Below, piece after piece: positions 50,489-60,712 of a stretch of DNA of 64,000 nucleotides; position 1 is the first letter of the stretch, and every line of letters starts with the position of its first letter. The stretch spans positions 186,001 to 250,000 of the forward strand of contig NZ_JAKGUG010000001.1 of NCBI RefSeq assembly GCF_021568855.1, in the 5' to 3' direction. Both the position numbers and the translations under genes were made by a program. Source of the stretch: Dethiosulfovibrio russensis (GTDB lineage: Bacteria; Synergistota; Synergistia; Synergistales; Dethiosulfovibrionaceae). The notes below the pieces were generated by a model that had not been told where the DNA came from, did no database searches, and was given only the letters and a program-made list of their open reading frames with translations.

Positions 50489-52447
50489 ATGGGTCAAGTG
50501 TTTTTGCTTGTCGGTTTTTCCGGGATTCTGGCCCTGATCTATGCGATGATGGCTTATCGCAAGGTCAGTGGTTTCAGGGTCGATAACGAGAGGGTGGAGG
50601 AGCTTTCCAGCATCATCCATCGCGGTGCCATGGCTTTTTTGAACAGAGAATATCGTTGGCTTTTCCCCTTCGTGATCTTGGTTGCCGTGCTTTTAACCTG
50701 GAAGCTCGGATTGCCCACAGCTCTGGCTTTCGTGCTCGGAGCCATGTGCAGCGCCGTTGCCGGATACATCGGCATGAACGTCGCGACCAAGTCCAACGGG
50801 AAGACCGCCTATGCTGCCACAAGAGGGATGAACCCCGCTCTCAACGTGGCTTTCAAAGGCGGCAGTGTAATGGGCATGGCGGTTGTCGGGCTCGGTGTAT
50901 TGGGAATACTGGTTTGCTATTTCCTGTATCGTGATCCCAGCGTCATAACCGGTTTCGGATTCGGTGCCAGTTCCATCGCCTTGTTTGCCCGTGTCGGTGG
51001 AGGAATCTACACCAAGGCTGCCGACGTCGGAGCAGACTTGGTCGGCAAGGTCGAGGCGGGGATCCCCGAAGACGATCCCCGAAATCCTGCCACCATCGCC
51101 GATAACGTCGGAGACAACGTCGGAGATATCGCCGGCATGGGAGCCGACCTTTTCGAGTCTTACGTGAACTCCATAATAGCCGCCATGGCTATAGGGGTCA
51201 TAGTTGCCGGAGGCGTCGGTGTCGCATACCCTCTGGTGCTGGCCGGTATAGGGATAATTTCGTCGATCCTCGGTACCGTAGTCGTTAAGGTCAAAGAGGG
51301 AGGCAACGCACAGGCCGCTCTCAGAAAGGGAACCTTTCTTACCGGGGCTTTGATGATGGTGGGAGCTTTCCTGGCCACCAAGTTCATGATGGACGATATC
51401 GCCCTTTTCTGGAGCGTCCTCTCCGGGATCCTGGTCGGTGTCCTTATAGGCTGGGTTACCGAGATATACACCTCGGCAGACTATAAGCCGGTGAAACAGA
51501 TAGCCCAGGCTACCGAGACGGGTGCTGCCACGACGATCCTTTCCGGGATCGCGGTGGGAATGATATCCACTGTAGTCCCCGTTATAATGATATGTGTGGC
51601 CACTCTGGTCAGCTATAAGTTCGGCGGCCTTTTCGGCATAGCCTGTTCCGCCGTTGGGATGCTCTCCATCACCGGTATGACCCTAAGCGTAGATGCCTAT
51701 GGTCCCATCGCCGACAACGCCGGCGGTATCGCCGAGATGAGTAAGCTTCCTCCTGAGGTCAGGAAGATAACCGATAAACTTGACGCCGTCGGCAATACCA
51801 CTGCCGCTATGGGCAAGGGATTGGCTATAGGTTCAGCCGCTCTTACTGCTCTGTCCCTGTTCGCCGCCTATGCTGCAGCGGTGAACCTCCAAGCTATCGA
51901 CCTCAGCAACCCGACCGTCATGGCCGGACTCTTTCTCGGTGGAATGCTTCCCTTCCTCTTCAGTGCCCTAACCATACAGGCTGTAGGAAGAGCTGCAGAG
52001 AAAATGATAGACGAGGTCAGACGTCAGTTCAGGGAGATTCCCGGCATCATGGAGGGAACGGCCCGTCCGGAATACGAAAAGTGCGTCGAGATTTCTACCG
52101 GTGCGGCTCTCAAGGAAATGGTCTTGCCCGGTCTTTTGGCCATAGTATGCCCCGTTTTGGTCGGTATCTTCCTCGGTCCCGAGGCGCTCGGTGGACTTTT
52201 AGGAGGAGCCATAGTTACAGGTGTAATGTTGGCTATATTCATGTCGAATTCCGGAGGAGCCTGGGATAACGCCAAAAAGTATATCGAGGAGGGACATCAC
52301 GGAGGCAAGGGCACCGAGCAACACGCCGCCGCCGTGGTCGGAGACACCGTCGGAGATCCCTTTAAGGATACCTCCGGTCCGAGTCTCAACATTCTCATCA
52401 AGTTGATGTCCGTCGTGGCCGTTGTTATGGCCCCTCTCTTCCTGTAG
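50489..52447 (+). CDS. hppA: K+-dependent membrane pyrophosphatase (ion-translocating)
   Basis: 652 aa with about sixteen membrane segments. Hydrolyses pyrophosphate to pump Na+ and/or H+. Catalytic loops are seen: [60 protein letters not shown], and [22 protein letters not shown] near the end. The [10 protein letters not shown] stretch (about 435-444) has Ala and Gly where the K+-independent subfamily has Lys and Thr, so a K+-dependent enzyme is indicated. Whether it pumps Na+ or H+ is not settled by what I can read. AGGAGG precedes the ATG. Monocistronic with own promoter and terminator. It would save energy from biosynthetic PPi in a fermenter. Confidence 0.95.
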   Translation: MGQVFLLVGFSGILALIYAMMAYRKVSGFRVDNERVEELSSIIHRGAMAFLNREYRWLFPFVILVAVLLTWKLGLPTALAFVLGAMCSAVAGYIGMNVATKSNGKTAYAATRGMNPALNVAFKGGSVMGMAVVGLGVLGILVCYFLYRDPSVITGFGFGASSIALFARVGGGIYTKAADVGADLVGKVEAGIPEDDPRNPATIADNVGDNVGDIAGMGADLFESYVNSIIAAMAIGVIVAGGVGVAYPLVLAGIGIISSILGTVVVKVKEGGNAQAALRKGTFLTGALMMVGAFLATKFMMDDIALFWSVLSGILVGVLIGWVTEIYTSADYKPVKQIAQATETGAATTILSGIAVGMISTVVPVIMICVATLVSYKFGGLFGIACSAVGMLSITGMTLSVDAYGPIADNAGGIAEMSKLPPEVRKITDKLDAVGNTTAAMGKGLAIGSAALTALSLFAAYAAAVNLQAIDLSNPTVMAGLFLGGMLPFLFSALTIQAVGRAAEKMIDEVRRQFREIPGIMEGTARPEYEKCVEISTGAALKEMVLPGLLAIVCPVLVGIFLGPEALGGLLGGAIVTGVMLAIFMSNSGGAWDNAKKYIEEGHHGGKGTEQHAAAVVGDTVGDPFKDTSGPSLNILIKLMSVVAVVMAPLFL

Positions 52448-52492
52448 CAGGAGATATTTAAGCCTACGAATCGGATATCCGTTTTACCATCT

Positions 52493-52526
52493 AAAGCGGG
52501 GAGAGCATATGCTCTCCCCGCTTTTT
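52493..52526 (+). terminator. Intrinsic terminator after hppA
   Basis: A perfect palindrome, arms 52493-52508 and 52509-52524 (GCGGGGAGAGCAT core), ending in CTTTTT. An ATG at its centre is in frame with dnaG but is not a plausible start. Confidence 0.9.
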
Positions 52527-52556
52527 GATAGACTTATCTTTCGAGGGGGTGAGGCA

Positions 52557-54302
52557 GTGGGCGATGACGTGGATAGAATAAAATCCAGACTAGATGTAGT
52601 GGATATCGTCGGAGATTACGTAAAACTGACCAGGAGCGGGAGAAACTACAAAGGTCTCTGCCCTTTTCATGAAGAAAAAACTCCTTCTTTCTACGTATCC
52701 CAGGAGAGACAGTCTTGGCATTGTTTCGGATGCGGGAAGGGGGGAGACATTTTCAGTTTTGTCATGGAAAAAGAGGGGCTTTCTTTTTCTGAAGCTCTCT
52801 CCCTTCTGGCTCGCAGAGCAGGTATAGAGATCGAGTCATATCGACGAAGCGACGGATCCGGTAAAAAAACTCTTTTCGACATAATGGAGGAGGCTTGTTC
52901 CCTTTTCAGAAAATGTATGGATGGGGATCAGGGGAGTGTCCCTCGAGGGTATCTGGATCGTAGGATGATCCCTCCCCAGGTCCGGTCGTCATTCGAGTTG
53001 GGATGGTCCCCCCCCTCTTGGTCTTTTATGGTCCAATATATCAAGGAAAAAGGGATATCCTTGAAGGACGCGGAGAGGTGTGGACTCGTCCTCAGAGGAG
53101 ATCGAGGTCCTTACGATAGATTCCGAGGTAGGGTCATCTTTCCGATCAGGGATATCACCGGTCGCTTAGTTGCTTTTGGTGGACGTATCGTCGATGGCGA
53201 CGGAGCAAAGTATCTCAATAGCCCTGAGACCGAGATCTACAGCAAAAGGAGAACCCTTTATCTGATAGACAAGGCTAAGGGGGCTATAAGAAACGGCGGG
53301 CACTCGATAATAGTCGAGGGATATATGGATGCCTTGCGACTTCACATGGAGGGCTATTCTCAGACGGTAGCGACCTTAGGTACTGCTTTGACGGAAGATC
53401 AGGCGACCATATTAAAACGATTGGCCGATGAGGTCTTCATCTGTTACGATGCAGATCAGGCGGGACAGGCTGCGGCAATAAGGGGTATGTACGTCCTTCA
53501 GAAAGCAGGATTATCTGTAAAGGTCGTCGCTCTTCCCGAGGGACAGGATCCGGACGATCTTTTGAGGTCCGACGGTGGGAAGGCCTCTTTCGACGGTTGT
53601 CTGGAAAAGGCCTTGCCCCTGATAGAACATCATATAAAATTGCTATCTCCTGCCATCAAGGATGATAGGACCAGAAAGTCGGCGATTCACGATCTTCTAG
53701 AGGGCCTTTCACACATAGACGTGACCGATGTCTCTCCCTATCTTCCCTCTTTAGCCGCTTTGTTGGGCATCAGGGATTTCGAGGTGTTGGATGCATTGGA
53801 GAAGGTTCGTTCCGGACGCAGGAAGAGCGGCCGTTTTGTCGATACAGTGATCCCTCCATCCCTTTCGGATGAGGACAGGGATAGCCAGGAAATGCCTCCT
53901 TTGCCTGAGATAGCTCTGATCTCCTTGCTCTGGAGCGAGTGTGATCTTCGTAGAAAATGCGATACCCGAGAGGTCGTGGAACTTCTCTCCGATCCGAGAC
54001 TTAAACTCATGGCCGGTTCCATAATGATGGGAGAATCCCCCTCCTCTCTGGAGAAGCGATGGCTCGAGATGGGGGAGACCTTTCAGCTTCGTGTTTTAGC
54101 CCGAGGAGGAGCCTATCTGGACGAATTCACTCAAAATTCCGACTGGAAATGGCGACATTTTTGTCATCTTCTCTATCGCCAAAAGGGGCAGATGAGGTAT
54201 AATGAACTTCGTGTAAAAATGCTCAAAGGGGAGGCTACGACCCGGGAAATAAGGGAAATGGAGGACCTTCGACAGAAACTGGTATCCCAGAAAGGTTCCT
54301 GA
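52557..54302 (+). CDS. dnaG: DNA primase DnaG
   Basis: 581 aa. Synthesises RNA primers at the replication fork. N-terminal zinc-binding domain ([43 protein letters not shown]), Toprim catalytic core with [10 protein letters not shown] and [13 protein letters not shown], and a C-terminal helicase-interaction domain of about 150 residues. GTG at 52557 is seven bases after AGGGGG; upstream in-frame starts lie in the hppA terminator. It is followed by rpoD two bases later, the classic macromolecular-synthesis arrangement but without rpsU. Confidence 0.95.
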   Translation: MGDDVDRIKSRLDVVDIVGDYVKLTRSGRNYKGLCPFHEEKTPSFYVSQERQSWHCFGCGKGGDIFSFVMEKEGLSFSEALSLLARRAGIEIESYRRSDGSGKKTLFDIMEEACSLFRKCMDGDQGSVPRGYLDRRMIPPQVRSSFELGWSPPSWSFMVQYIKEKGISLKDAERCGLVLRGDRGPYDRFRGRVIFPIRDITGRLVAFGGRIVDGDGAKYLNSPETEIYSKRRTLYLIDKAKGAIRNGGHSIIVEGYMDALRLHMEGYSQTVATLGTALTEDQATILKRLADEVFICYDADQAGQAAAIRGMYVLQKAGLSVKVVALPEGQDPDDLLRSDGGKASFDGCLEKALPLIEHHIKLLSPAIKDDRTRKSAIHDLLEGLSHIDVTDVSPYLPSLAALLGIRDFEVLDALEKVRSGRRKSGRFVDTVIPPSLSDEDRDSQEMPPLPEIALISLLWSECDLRRKCDTREVVELLSDPRLKLMAGSIMMGESPSSLEKRWLEMGETFQLRVLARGGAYLDEFTQNSDWKWRHFCHLLYRQKGQMRYNELRVKMLKGEATTREIREMEDLRQKLVSQKGS

Positions 54303-54304
54303 TT

Positions 54305-55474
54305 GTGGAAAAGGACGGTGGTTGTGGTATGAAGCACATCGTTGACCAGCAGGAAGTAAACGACGATCTAGATATAGGAGCGGATCATACCGAGATCGTT
54401 CTGGACCAGTACCTCGATAAGATAAAGGAAATCCTTCTCGAGGGGCAGAGCAAAGGATTCGTTACCAAAGAGGACATCAAACGTCATATGACCCCTCAGA
54501 CCCTGAACGAGGTGTTACTGGAGAAGATATACGATAATCTCCGAGCCTTGGGGATAGATATCCAAGGGATCGACGACGAGGACGAAAAAAAAGGAGACGA
54601 TTCCTCTTCTCGTGTTTCCGGAGAATCGGTCTCCTCCGACTCAGGGGGCGGGGGAGATCCTGTCAGGATGTACCTTCGGGAAATCGGCACCATCCCTCTG
54701 TTGAATCAACCTCAAGAGGTGGAACTGGCTAAGAGGATAGAGATGGGGGACGACGAGGCCAAATCTCAGCTGATAGAGGCCAACCTTCGTCTGGTAGTCA
54801 GTATCGCTAAGAAATATATGGGCCGTGGTATGCTCTTTCTGGATCTAATACAGGAAGGTAATCTTGGGCTCATAAGGGCCGTAGAGAAGTTTGATTATTC
54901 TAGAGGATATAAGTTTAGTACATACGCTACCTGGTGGATTCGACAGGCCATCACCAGGGCAATAGCGGACCAGGCTAGGACCATAAGAATACCGGTCCAT
55001 ATGGTGGAGACCATCAACAAAGTGATGAGAGCCTCTCGTAATCTAGTTCAGAGCTTGGGAAGAGAGCCCACCGACGAGGAAATCGCAGCGGAGATGGGTA
55101 TAGAACCGGCCAAGGTAGTCCAGATAAGAAAGGTCGCTCAGGAACCCATATCCTTGGAATCCCCGGTAGGGGAGGAAGACGACAGCGAGCTGGGAGACTT
55201 TATAGAGGATAAGGACATGATAAGTCCAGACGACTCCACCTCAATGGAGTTCCTGAGGGATCAGTTGGACGATGTCCTTGAGGGACTTACCGACAGGGAG
55301 AAGCAGGTTCTCCGACTTCGATTCGGTTTTGACGACGGTCAATGCTACACTCTGGAGGATGTCGGTCGTCGATTCGGAGTCACCAGAGAGAGGATTCGTC
55401 AGATAGAGGCGAAAGCATTGAGAAAACTTCGTCATCCAAGTCGGAGCGTTACTTTGAGAGATTACATGTCTTGA
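54305..55474 (+). CDS. rpoD: RNA polymerase primary sigma factor RpoD (SigA)
   Basis: 389 aa. Region 1.1 is short and followed by an acidic/Ser-rich linker ([25 protein letters not shown], about 90-115). Region 1.2 [29 protein letters not shown], region 2 [58 protein letters not shown], region 3 and region 4 with the helix-turn-helix [31 protein letters not shown] are all standard for a housekeeping sigma. GTG at 54305 is nine bases after AAAGG inside dnaG; ATG at 54329 is an alternative without a good ribosome site. Confidence 0.96.
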   Translation: MEKDGGCGMKHIVDQQEVNDDLDIGADHTEIVLDQYLDKIKEILLEGQSKGFVTKEDIKRHMTPQTLNEVLLEKIYDNLRALGIDIQGIDDEDEKKGDDSSSRVSGESVSSDSGGGGDPVRMYLREIGTIPLLNQPQEVELAKRIEMGDDEAKSQLIEANLRLVVSIAKKYMGRGMLFLDLIQEGNLGLIRAVEKFDYSRGYKFSTYATWWIRQAITRAIADQARTIRIPVHMVETINKVMRASRNLVQSLGREPTDEEIAAEMGIEPAKVVQIRKVAQEPISLESPVGEEDDSELGDFIEDKDMISPDDSTSMEFLRDQLDDVLEGLTDREKQVLRLRFGFDDGQCYTLEDVGRRFGVTRERIRQIEAKALRKLRHPSRSVTLRDYMS

Positions 55475-55489
55475 TTCTTTGGGGGGCCC

Positions 55490-55777
55490 ATGGCTATCAG
55501 ATTGGATAAATTTTTAAAACTTGCCAGATTGGTTAAGAGAAGGACTGTAGCCCAGGAGATGGTGGAAGCTGGCGCAGTGAGGATAGATGGTAGGAAAGTT
55601 AAACCATCGTCGGACGTGAAGGTCGGTTCCACCCTTGAGGTGGCCTTTCCCCGCAGGCTTCTGGTAGTGGAGGTCTTAGTGGACGAGGAGACTGTCTTGA
55701 AGAGACGGGGCTGCGAGCCTTACAGCTTGATAGAGGATAAAAGGGTGGATCCAGAGACTAAGCTTTGGGATCGATAG
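55490..55777 (+). CDS. rqcP: S4-domain RNA-binding protein, RqcP/YabO (Hsp15) type
   Basis: 95 aa. The S4 domain fills the N-terminal two thirds ([51 protein letters not shown]). In Firmicutes the homologue RqcP assists RqcH in alanine tailing on stalled 50S subunits; Hsp15 of E. coli is related. It lies 15 bp after rpoD, in an unusual location (YabO is often near mazG or divIC). rqcH is not in the window, so the pathway assignment is by family only. Confidence 0.88.
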   Translation: MAIRLDKFLKLARLVKRRTVAQEMVEAGAVRIDGRKVKPSSDVKVGSTLEVAFPRRLLVVEVLVDEETVLKRRGCEPYSLIEDKRVDPETKLWDR

Positions 55778-55808
55778 TTATTTACTTGCAGGATTGGGAG
55801 GTAGTCGC

Positions 55809-57098
55809 ATGAGCACCATAGTTGGAATACACGGCAGAGAAATTCTCGATTCGAGGGGAAACCCGACGATAGAGGTGGAGGTTGCGCTGGAATGTGGCGT
55901 GATAGGCAGGGCTGCCGTTCCCTCGGGAGCTTCTACTGGAACCTTCGAGGCGGTGGAATTGAGGGACGGAGGCAGCCGCTATATGGGAAAGGGGGTCCTT
56001 AAGGCGGTCGAGAACGTCAACGAGAGGATCGCTTCGGAGATCGTCGGAATGGACGTCTCGGAACAGTCCTATATAGACGGTTCCATGATCGATCTGGATG
56101 GAACTCCCAACAAGGGAGATCTCGGTGCCAATGCCATCCTGGGAGTGTCTCTGGCGGTAGCTAGAGCCGCTTCCGATTACTACGACATGCCTCTTTGGGG
56201 GTATATCGGTGGGTTAGGTCCTTTCACCCTCCCGACCCCCATGATGAACGTCATCAATGGAGGTGCACACGCCGACAATAACCTGGATATTCAGGAATTC
56301 ATGGTGATGCCTTACGGCGCATCTAGTTTTTCCGAGGCTCTCAGGATGAACGTAGAGATATACCATACCTTGAAGAAGATGCTCAAGGAAAAGGGCTACT
56401 CCACGTCACTGGGAGACGAGGGAGGCTTCGCACCTAACCTGGGAAGCAACAGAGAAGGGTTCGATATACTGGTCGATGCGATAGGGAAGGCCGGATATAC
56501 TCCCGGCGACCAGGTAGGTATAGCGGTAGACGTAGCCGCCTCCGAGCTGTTCTCCGACGGAGTATACTCGTTTAAGGGAGAGGGCAAGTCCTTTTCCGCC
56601 GAGGATCTCAACGGTTACTATGAAGGTCTGTGCAGGGATTACCCCATAGTCTCCATAGAGGACGGAATGGCAGAGGAAGACTGGGAGGGCTTTGCCCTGA
56701 TGACCGAGACCTTGGGCGATAAGATCCAGATCGTGGGAGACGATCTTTTCGTCACCAATCGAGATCGCCTGAGCAAAGGAATAGAGATGAACTCCGCAAA
56801 CTCCATATTGATAAAACTCAACCAGATAGGTACTCTGACCGAGACTCTTGAGGTCATAAGGACGGCTAAAAACGCCGGTTTCTCCACCGTTATATCTCAT
56901 CGTTCAGGTGAAACCTCGGACACTTTTATCTCCGACTTATCCGTTGCTGTGTCGGCGGGACAGATAAAAACAGGAGCTCCTGCCAGAACCGACCGAGTCG
57001 CCAAGTACAATCAGCTTCTTCGTATAGAGGAAGCTATAGGCTGTTGCACCCCTTATGCCGGGTCCTCCTCTATAAGAGGGCTTAAGGTTCGTAGGTGA
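55809..57098 (+). CDS. eno: Enolase
   Basis: 429 aa. Interconverts 2-phosphoglycerate and phosphoenolpyruvate. [19 protein letters not shown] start, [54 protein letters not shown] with metal ligand, GDDLFVTN with metal ligand, and [15 protein letters not shown] with the catalytic Lys. The signature [18 protein letters not shown] differs slightly from the usual SHRSGETEDTTIADLAV. ATG at 55809 is seven bases after GGGAGG. It lies in a run dnaG-rpoD-rqcP-eno-rex with small gaps, so shared transcription is likely. Confidence 0.97.
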   Translation: MSTIVGIHGREILDSRGNPTIEVEVALECGVIGRAAVPSGASTGTFEAVELRDGGSRYMGKGVLKAVENVNERIASEIVGMDVSEQSYIDGSMIDLDGTPNKGDLGANAILGVSLAVARAASDYYDMPLWGYIGGLGPFTLPTPMMNVINGGAHADNNLDIQEFMVMPYGASSFSEALRMNVEIYHTLKKMLKEKGYSTSLGDEGGFAPNLGSNREGFDILVDAIGKAGYTPGDQVGIAVDVAASELFSDGVYSFKGEGKSFSAEDLNGYYEGLCRDYPIVSIEDGMAEEDWEGFALMTETLGDKIQIVGDDLFVTNRDRLSKGIEMNSANSILIKLNQIGTLTETLEVIRTAKNAGFSTVISHRSGETSDTFISDLSVAVSAGQIKTGAPARTDRVAKYNQLLRIEEAIGCCTPYAGSSSIRGLKVRR

Positions 57099-57132
57099 AG
57101 GTTGCACCATCGATGGCGGATGAGGGATGCGG

Positions 57133-57768
57133 ATGAAGGTCGCGGAACCTACGGTAGAGCGATTGGTCCAGTATCGTAGACTTCTGGATCGTATGGACAG
57201 AGACAAGGTACAGGTAATCTCCTCCAAGGAAATAGGGGATATGCTGGGTTTCAAGGCCAGCCAGGTGAGAAAGGACCTATCTTACTTCGGAGAAATAGGA
57301 AAACGAGGCGTTGGGTATAACGTCGATCGACTTTTGAAACACGTATCCGATATACTATCTCCTCCTAGGAAATGGAATGTAGGCCTGGTCGGAGTAGGAA
57401 GGCTTGGAGAGGCCCTGTTGGACCATAAGGCCTTTTTGTCGGATAAATATGAGATCGTAGCGCTTTTCGACGTCTCGGATGAAAAGGTAGGAGAGACTTT
57501 TTTCGGACGGCCATGTTTTCACGTCGACGATATGCCTGAAAAACTGGAAGAGATGGATATAGAGATACTCATACTGACGGTTCCTAAAGACGCCGCACAA
57601 AGATGCGTGGATGCCGGTACGGAGAAAGGACAGATAAAAGGAGTTCTGAACTTCTCCCCTTCTTCCGTAGTCGCTCCTCCAGGTCTCATAGTGTACTCCG
57701 TCGATATTTCGGTAGAGCTGGAGAAACTGCTCTTTTATCTGAAGCACGAGGGAACCGAAAGTATATAA
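57133..57768 (+). CDS. rex: Redox-sensing transcriptional repressor Rex
   Basis: 211 aa. The N-terminal winged helix (TVERLVQYRRLLDRMDRDKVQVISSKEIGDMLGFKASQVRKDLSYFGEIGKRGVGYNV) and the C-terminal NADH-binding Rossmann domain with VGLVGVGRLGEALL are typical; ALFDVSDEKVG gives the acidic residue that selects NADH over NADPH. Rex represses fermentation genes until NADH rises. ATG at 57133 follows GAGGG by six bases; ATG at 57127 abuts it. A Rex-like site lies in the adhE promoter of this window (16397-16414). Confidence 0.96.
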   Translation: MKVAEPTVERLVQYRRLLDRMDRDKVQVISSKEIGDMLGFKASQVRKDLSYFGEIGKRGVGYNVDRLLKHVSDILSPPRKWNVGLVGVGRLGEALLDHKAFLSDKYEIVALFDVSDEKVGETFFGRPCFHVDDMPEKLEEMDIEILILTVPKDAAQRCVDAGTEKGQIKGVLNFSPSSVVAPPGLIVYSVDISVELEKLLFYLKHEGTESI

Positions 57769-57840
57769 ACTTCCCGGTCCATGGTAGAATAGTTATTCCT
57801 GGTCGTGGACAAGGGATATAAGATATAGGAGGCGGTATCG

Positions 57841-58218
57841 TTGAATCAAACTGGACAGGCGGGCGCGATGCAGATGTTTTTTCCTCTGGTGATATTCGTC
57901 GTCATCTTCTACTTCTTCATCATAAGACCACAGAAGAAGCGTCAGAAGAAGCACGATGAACTTTTAGGATCTCTAACCAGAGGGGACCGAGTAGTGACAG
58001 CCGGTGGATTCATCGGCATCGTGAGAGAAGTAAAGGACGATAGCCTGATCCTCGAGATAGCCGACGGCGTCAAGGTCAGAGTCCTTAAGGGGTCCGTTTC
58101 CAGCAAAATGGTTACTGAAACCCCTGATGCCAAGAAGTCGGTAAAGGACGAGACCACGTCCGAGCCCAAGAACGATAACACGGAGGATAAGGGCGAGGAC
58201 TCAGACGAGGCGAAGTAG
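57841..58218 (+). CDS. yajC: Sec translocon accessory protein YajC
   Basis: 125 aa with one membrane segment (about 12-29, MFFPLVIFVVIFYFFIIRPQKKRQKK), the IRPQ motif, and a YajC domain (LLGSLTRGDRVVTAGGFIGIVREVKDDSLILEIADGVKVRVLKGSVSS). The last 30 residues are a charged low-complexity tail. YajC joins SecD/SecF, which are the next genes. TTG at 57841 is eight bases after AGGAGG. A terminator lies between it and secD. Confidence 0.94.
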   Translation: MNQTGQAGAMQMFFPLVIFVVIFYFFIIRPQKKRQKKHDELLGSLTRGDRVVTAGGFIGIVREVKDDSLILEIADGVKVRVLKGSVSSKMVTETPDAKKSVKDETTSEPKNDNTEDKGEDSDEAK

Positions 58219-58236
58219 AAACCTTCGGTTTCGACC

Positions 58237-58270
58237 GGAGTGGGTGTCCTTGACGCATCCACTCCTTTTT
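58237..58270 (+). terminator. Intrinsic terminator between yajC and secD
   Basis: GGAGTGGGTG (58237-58246) pairs with CATCCACTCC (58256-58265), followed by T5, then an unusual T7-A-T12 run (58273-58292) reaching the secD ribosome site. Confidence 0.75.
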
Positions 58271-58311
58271 CGTTTTTTTATTTTTTTTTTTTGAGGAGGT
58301 AGTGACGTTCT

Positions 58312-59706
58312 ATGCTGAGAAAAGATCGTTGGCGGCTCACGTTGGTAGCCGTCGTCGTTATCGCCGCCTTGGCGTCGGTTTTCCCAATAAAAGGGCGGAT
58401 TCATCTCGGACTCGACCTCAAGGGAGGAGCGCATATAGTTCTCCAGGCAAAGGGTACCGACGAGAACCCCTTGACCGGCGACAGCGTCGAAAGACTCCTT
58501 GCAGTCCTTAGAAACAGGGTCGACCAATATGGCGTATCCGAGCCTCTCATACAAAGGGAGGGGCAGGACAGGGTGATAGTGGACCTTCCAGGTGTGGAAA
58601 ACCCTGAACAGGCTCTTGAACTGATAGGTAAAACCGCCCTTTTGGAGTTCAGACAGGTAGTTCAGGCTACCTCCGCTCTGCCTCCTAAAGCTCAGAGGGA
58701 GAACTACGATTCCGATGAGGAATACCAGACCGCCGTTTCAAGATGGAACGAGGTAAAGGTCGACAGGGACGAACTTGAAAGCCGTTTGCGATCGGAGGCT
58801 TCCTCCAAGTCTGGTGCGGTAGTGGGAAGCGATGAGGCCGGACGTATATACCTTCTTGGACCGGTGTATGTCGGAGGGAAAGATCTCAAGGACGCCAAGG
58901 CGACCTACGATAACCTGGGAAGGCCTGTCGTAAGCCTGGAGTTCAACGACGATGGCTCAAAGCTCTTTGACTCGGCGACAGCCGAGAACGTCGGCAATCA
59001 GATAGCCATAGTGCTCGACGGAACTGTGGTTTCCGCCCCGGTCGTTCAGGAGCGGATCAGCGGAGGTGCAGCCCAGATCTCCGGTCGTTTTACCCCGGAA
59101 GAAGCTCGCAACCTAGCTATTATGCTTCGTGCCGGAGCCTTGCCAGTTCCTGTCGATGTACTTGAGAACCGTTCGGTCGGGCCTACTCTGGGAGCGGACT
59201 CGATCAATTCGGGGCTTAAGGCAGGGCTTATAGGGTGTGCCCTGGTGATCCTGTTTATGTTGCTCTATTACAGGATCTTGGGGATCGCCGCCGATATAGC
59301 CCTATCGGTAACGATCTTGATCCTCTTCGCTTTGCTGATAAGCTTTAAGGCCACTCTCACCCTTCCCGGAATCGCCGGTATCATCCTTACTATAGGAATG
59401 GCCGTCGATGGCAATATATTGATATTCGAACGTATCAAAGAGGAATACAGAGACGGCAAGACTCCTTTCGCTTCGCTGGATTCGGGGTTCAAGAAGGCTT
59501 TCAAGACGATTCTCGATGCCAACGTGACTACGTTGATAGCGGCAGCGGTCCTCTACTATTTCGGAAGTGGACCTATTAGGGGATTCGCCCTTACTCTGGC
59601 TTTCGGAATAGTGGCCAGTGTCTTCAGCGCGGTTTTGGTGACCCGTGTCCTTCTCCAGGTCATGGTCAGCCATAACAGCATACCTTCTCTGGCTCGTAGG
59701 AAGTAA
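58312..59706 (+). CDS. secD: Protein translocase subunit SecD
   Basis: 464 aa, RND-type membrane protein that uses the proton/sodium gradient to aid export by SecYEG. LGLDLKGGAHIVLQ (28-41) after the first membrane segment, the large periplasmic P1 domain (about 40-265), then five membrane segments beginning at VGPTLGADSINSGLKAGLIG and including AVDGNILIFERIKEEYRDGKTPFASLDSGFKKAFKTILDANVTT. GAGGAGGT lies 11 bases before the ATG. secF follows after 16 bp. Confidence 0.96.
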   Translation: MLRKDRWRLTLVAVVVIAALASVFPIKGRIHLGLDLKGGAHIVLQAKGTDENPLTGDSVERLLAVLRNRVDQYGVSEPLIQREGQDRVIVDLPGVENPEQALELIGKTALLEFRQVVQATSALPPKAQRENYDSDEEYQTAVSRWNEVKVDRDELESRLRSEASSKSGAVVGSDEAGRIYLLGPVYVGGKDLKDAKATYDNLGRPVVSLEFNDDGSKLFDSATAENVGNQIAIVLDGTVVSAPVVQERISGGAAQISGRFTPEEARNLAIMLRAGALPVPVDVLENRSVGPTLGADSINSGLKAGLIGCALVILFMLLYYRILGIAADIALSVTILILFALLISFKATLTLPGIAGIILTIGMAVDGNILIFERIKEEYRDGKTPFASLDSGFKKAFKTILDANVTTLIAAAVLYYFGSGPIRGFALTLAFGIVASVFSAVLVTRVLLQVMVSHNSIPSLARRK

Positions 59707-59722
59707 CGGGAGGCCGGTCGAT

Positions 59723-60601
59723 ATGAATAAAGCAGCGGAATATCGTTTTAATTTTATGGCTTTTCGTAAAAAAGCCATGGTTTTGAGCATGGTTTTACTG
59801 TTGGTGAGCTTAGGCTCTTTGTTTTCCAGAGGTCTTAACCTAGGGATAGACTTCACCGGAGGCAATTTGGTCCAGTTGGAGTTCGGCTCTTCCGTAGAGG
59901 TTGGAGAGGTTCGAGATGTGTTGGCCGGGGTCGGTCAGGACAAGGCCGTTATACAAGCCTATAGCGACAAAGGGGTCATCATAAGGATGAAGGCCGACGA
60001 AGAGGACGCTCGACGAGATGTACTTAATGCTCTCAAGGCTAAATACGACTCTGTCCAGGTCCTTCGATTCGAAAAGGTGGGACCTGTGGTAGGTAGTCAG
60101 CTCCGCAAAGAGGCTTTCATCGCTCTCGGGCTCGCTCTGGTGGGGATATTGATCTACATCACTGTTCGGTTCCAATTTCGTTTTGCCGTGGTCAGTGTTT
60201 TGGCCCTTCTCCACGATTCTATAATAACCCTGGGAATATTTAGTCTCATGGGAAGAGAGATATCGGTCACCTTTATAGCGGCGATTCTGACCATCGTGGG
60301 ATATTCCCTGAACGATACCATAGTGGTTCTCGACAGGGTGAGGGAGAACTGGAAACACCTAAGAGGCTGGGGAATCGACGGCCTTTTCAATGTATCGGTA
60401 AACCAGACTTTGTCCAGGACGATAAATACCTCGCTTACCACGTTCCTTCCCGTTTTGGCCTTCTACATATGGGGAGGCCCGGTCCTGTCGAACTTTTCAT
60501 TTGCCCTCATGGTAGGGATAGTAGTGGGGACCTACAGTTCCATCTACGTGGCCAGCTCGATACTGGACGAGTGGTTCACCAAATCTCCGGTCAAACATTA
60601 G
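59723..60601 (+). CDS. secF: Protein translocase subunit SecF
   Basis: 292 aa partner of SecD. LNLGIDFTGGNLVQLEF after the first segment, a small periplasmic domain, and conserved membrane motifs TVRFQFRFAVVSVLALLHDSIITLGIFSL and GYSLNDTIVVLDRVREN, then NQTLSRTINTSLTTFLPVLAFYIWGG. ATG at 59723 has GGGAGG upstream; the frame is open earlier inside secD but without support. The gene ends at a hairpin terminator. Confidence 0.96.
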   Translation: MNKAAEYRFNFMAFRKKAMVLSMVLLLVSLGSLFSRGLNLGIDFTGGNLVQLEFGSSVEVGEVRDVLAGVGQDKAVIQAYSDKGVIIRMKADEEDARRDVLNALKAKYDSVQVLRFEKVGPVVGSQLRKEAFIALGLALVGILIYITVRFQFRFAVVSVLALLHDSIITLGIFSLMGREISVTFIAAILTIVGYSLNDTIVVLDRVRENWKHLRGWGIDGLFNVSVNQTLSRTINTSLTTFLPVLAFYIWGGPVLSNFSFALMVGIVVGTYSSIYVASSILDEWFTKSPVKH

Positions 60602-60617
60602 TTCGGACAGTTTTTTC

Positions 60618-60654
60618 AGAGAGGAGGAAGCCTGGTGCTCCTCCTCTCTTTTTA
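60618..60654 (+). terminator. Intrinsic terminator after secF
   Basis: AGAGAGGAGGA (60618-60628) pairs perfectly with TCCTCCTCTCT (60639-60649), followed by TTTTATT. Confidence 0.88.
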
Positions 60655-60712
60655 TTACAATGTCCGTCGGAGAGTTTTCGATGACTTTTCCCCGAAGGAG
60701 TTGCTTAGATAA

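Noticed and set aside
52509-52556. ATG at 52509 as dnaG start
   Set aside because: It lies at the centre of the hppA terminator palindrome and has no separate ribosome site; GTG at 52557 has AGGGGG seven bases upstream.
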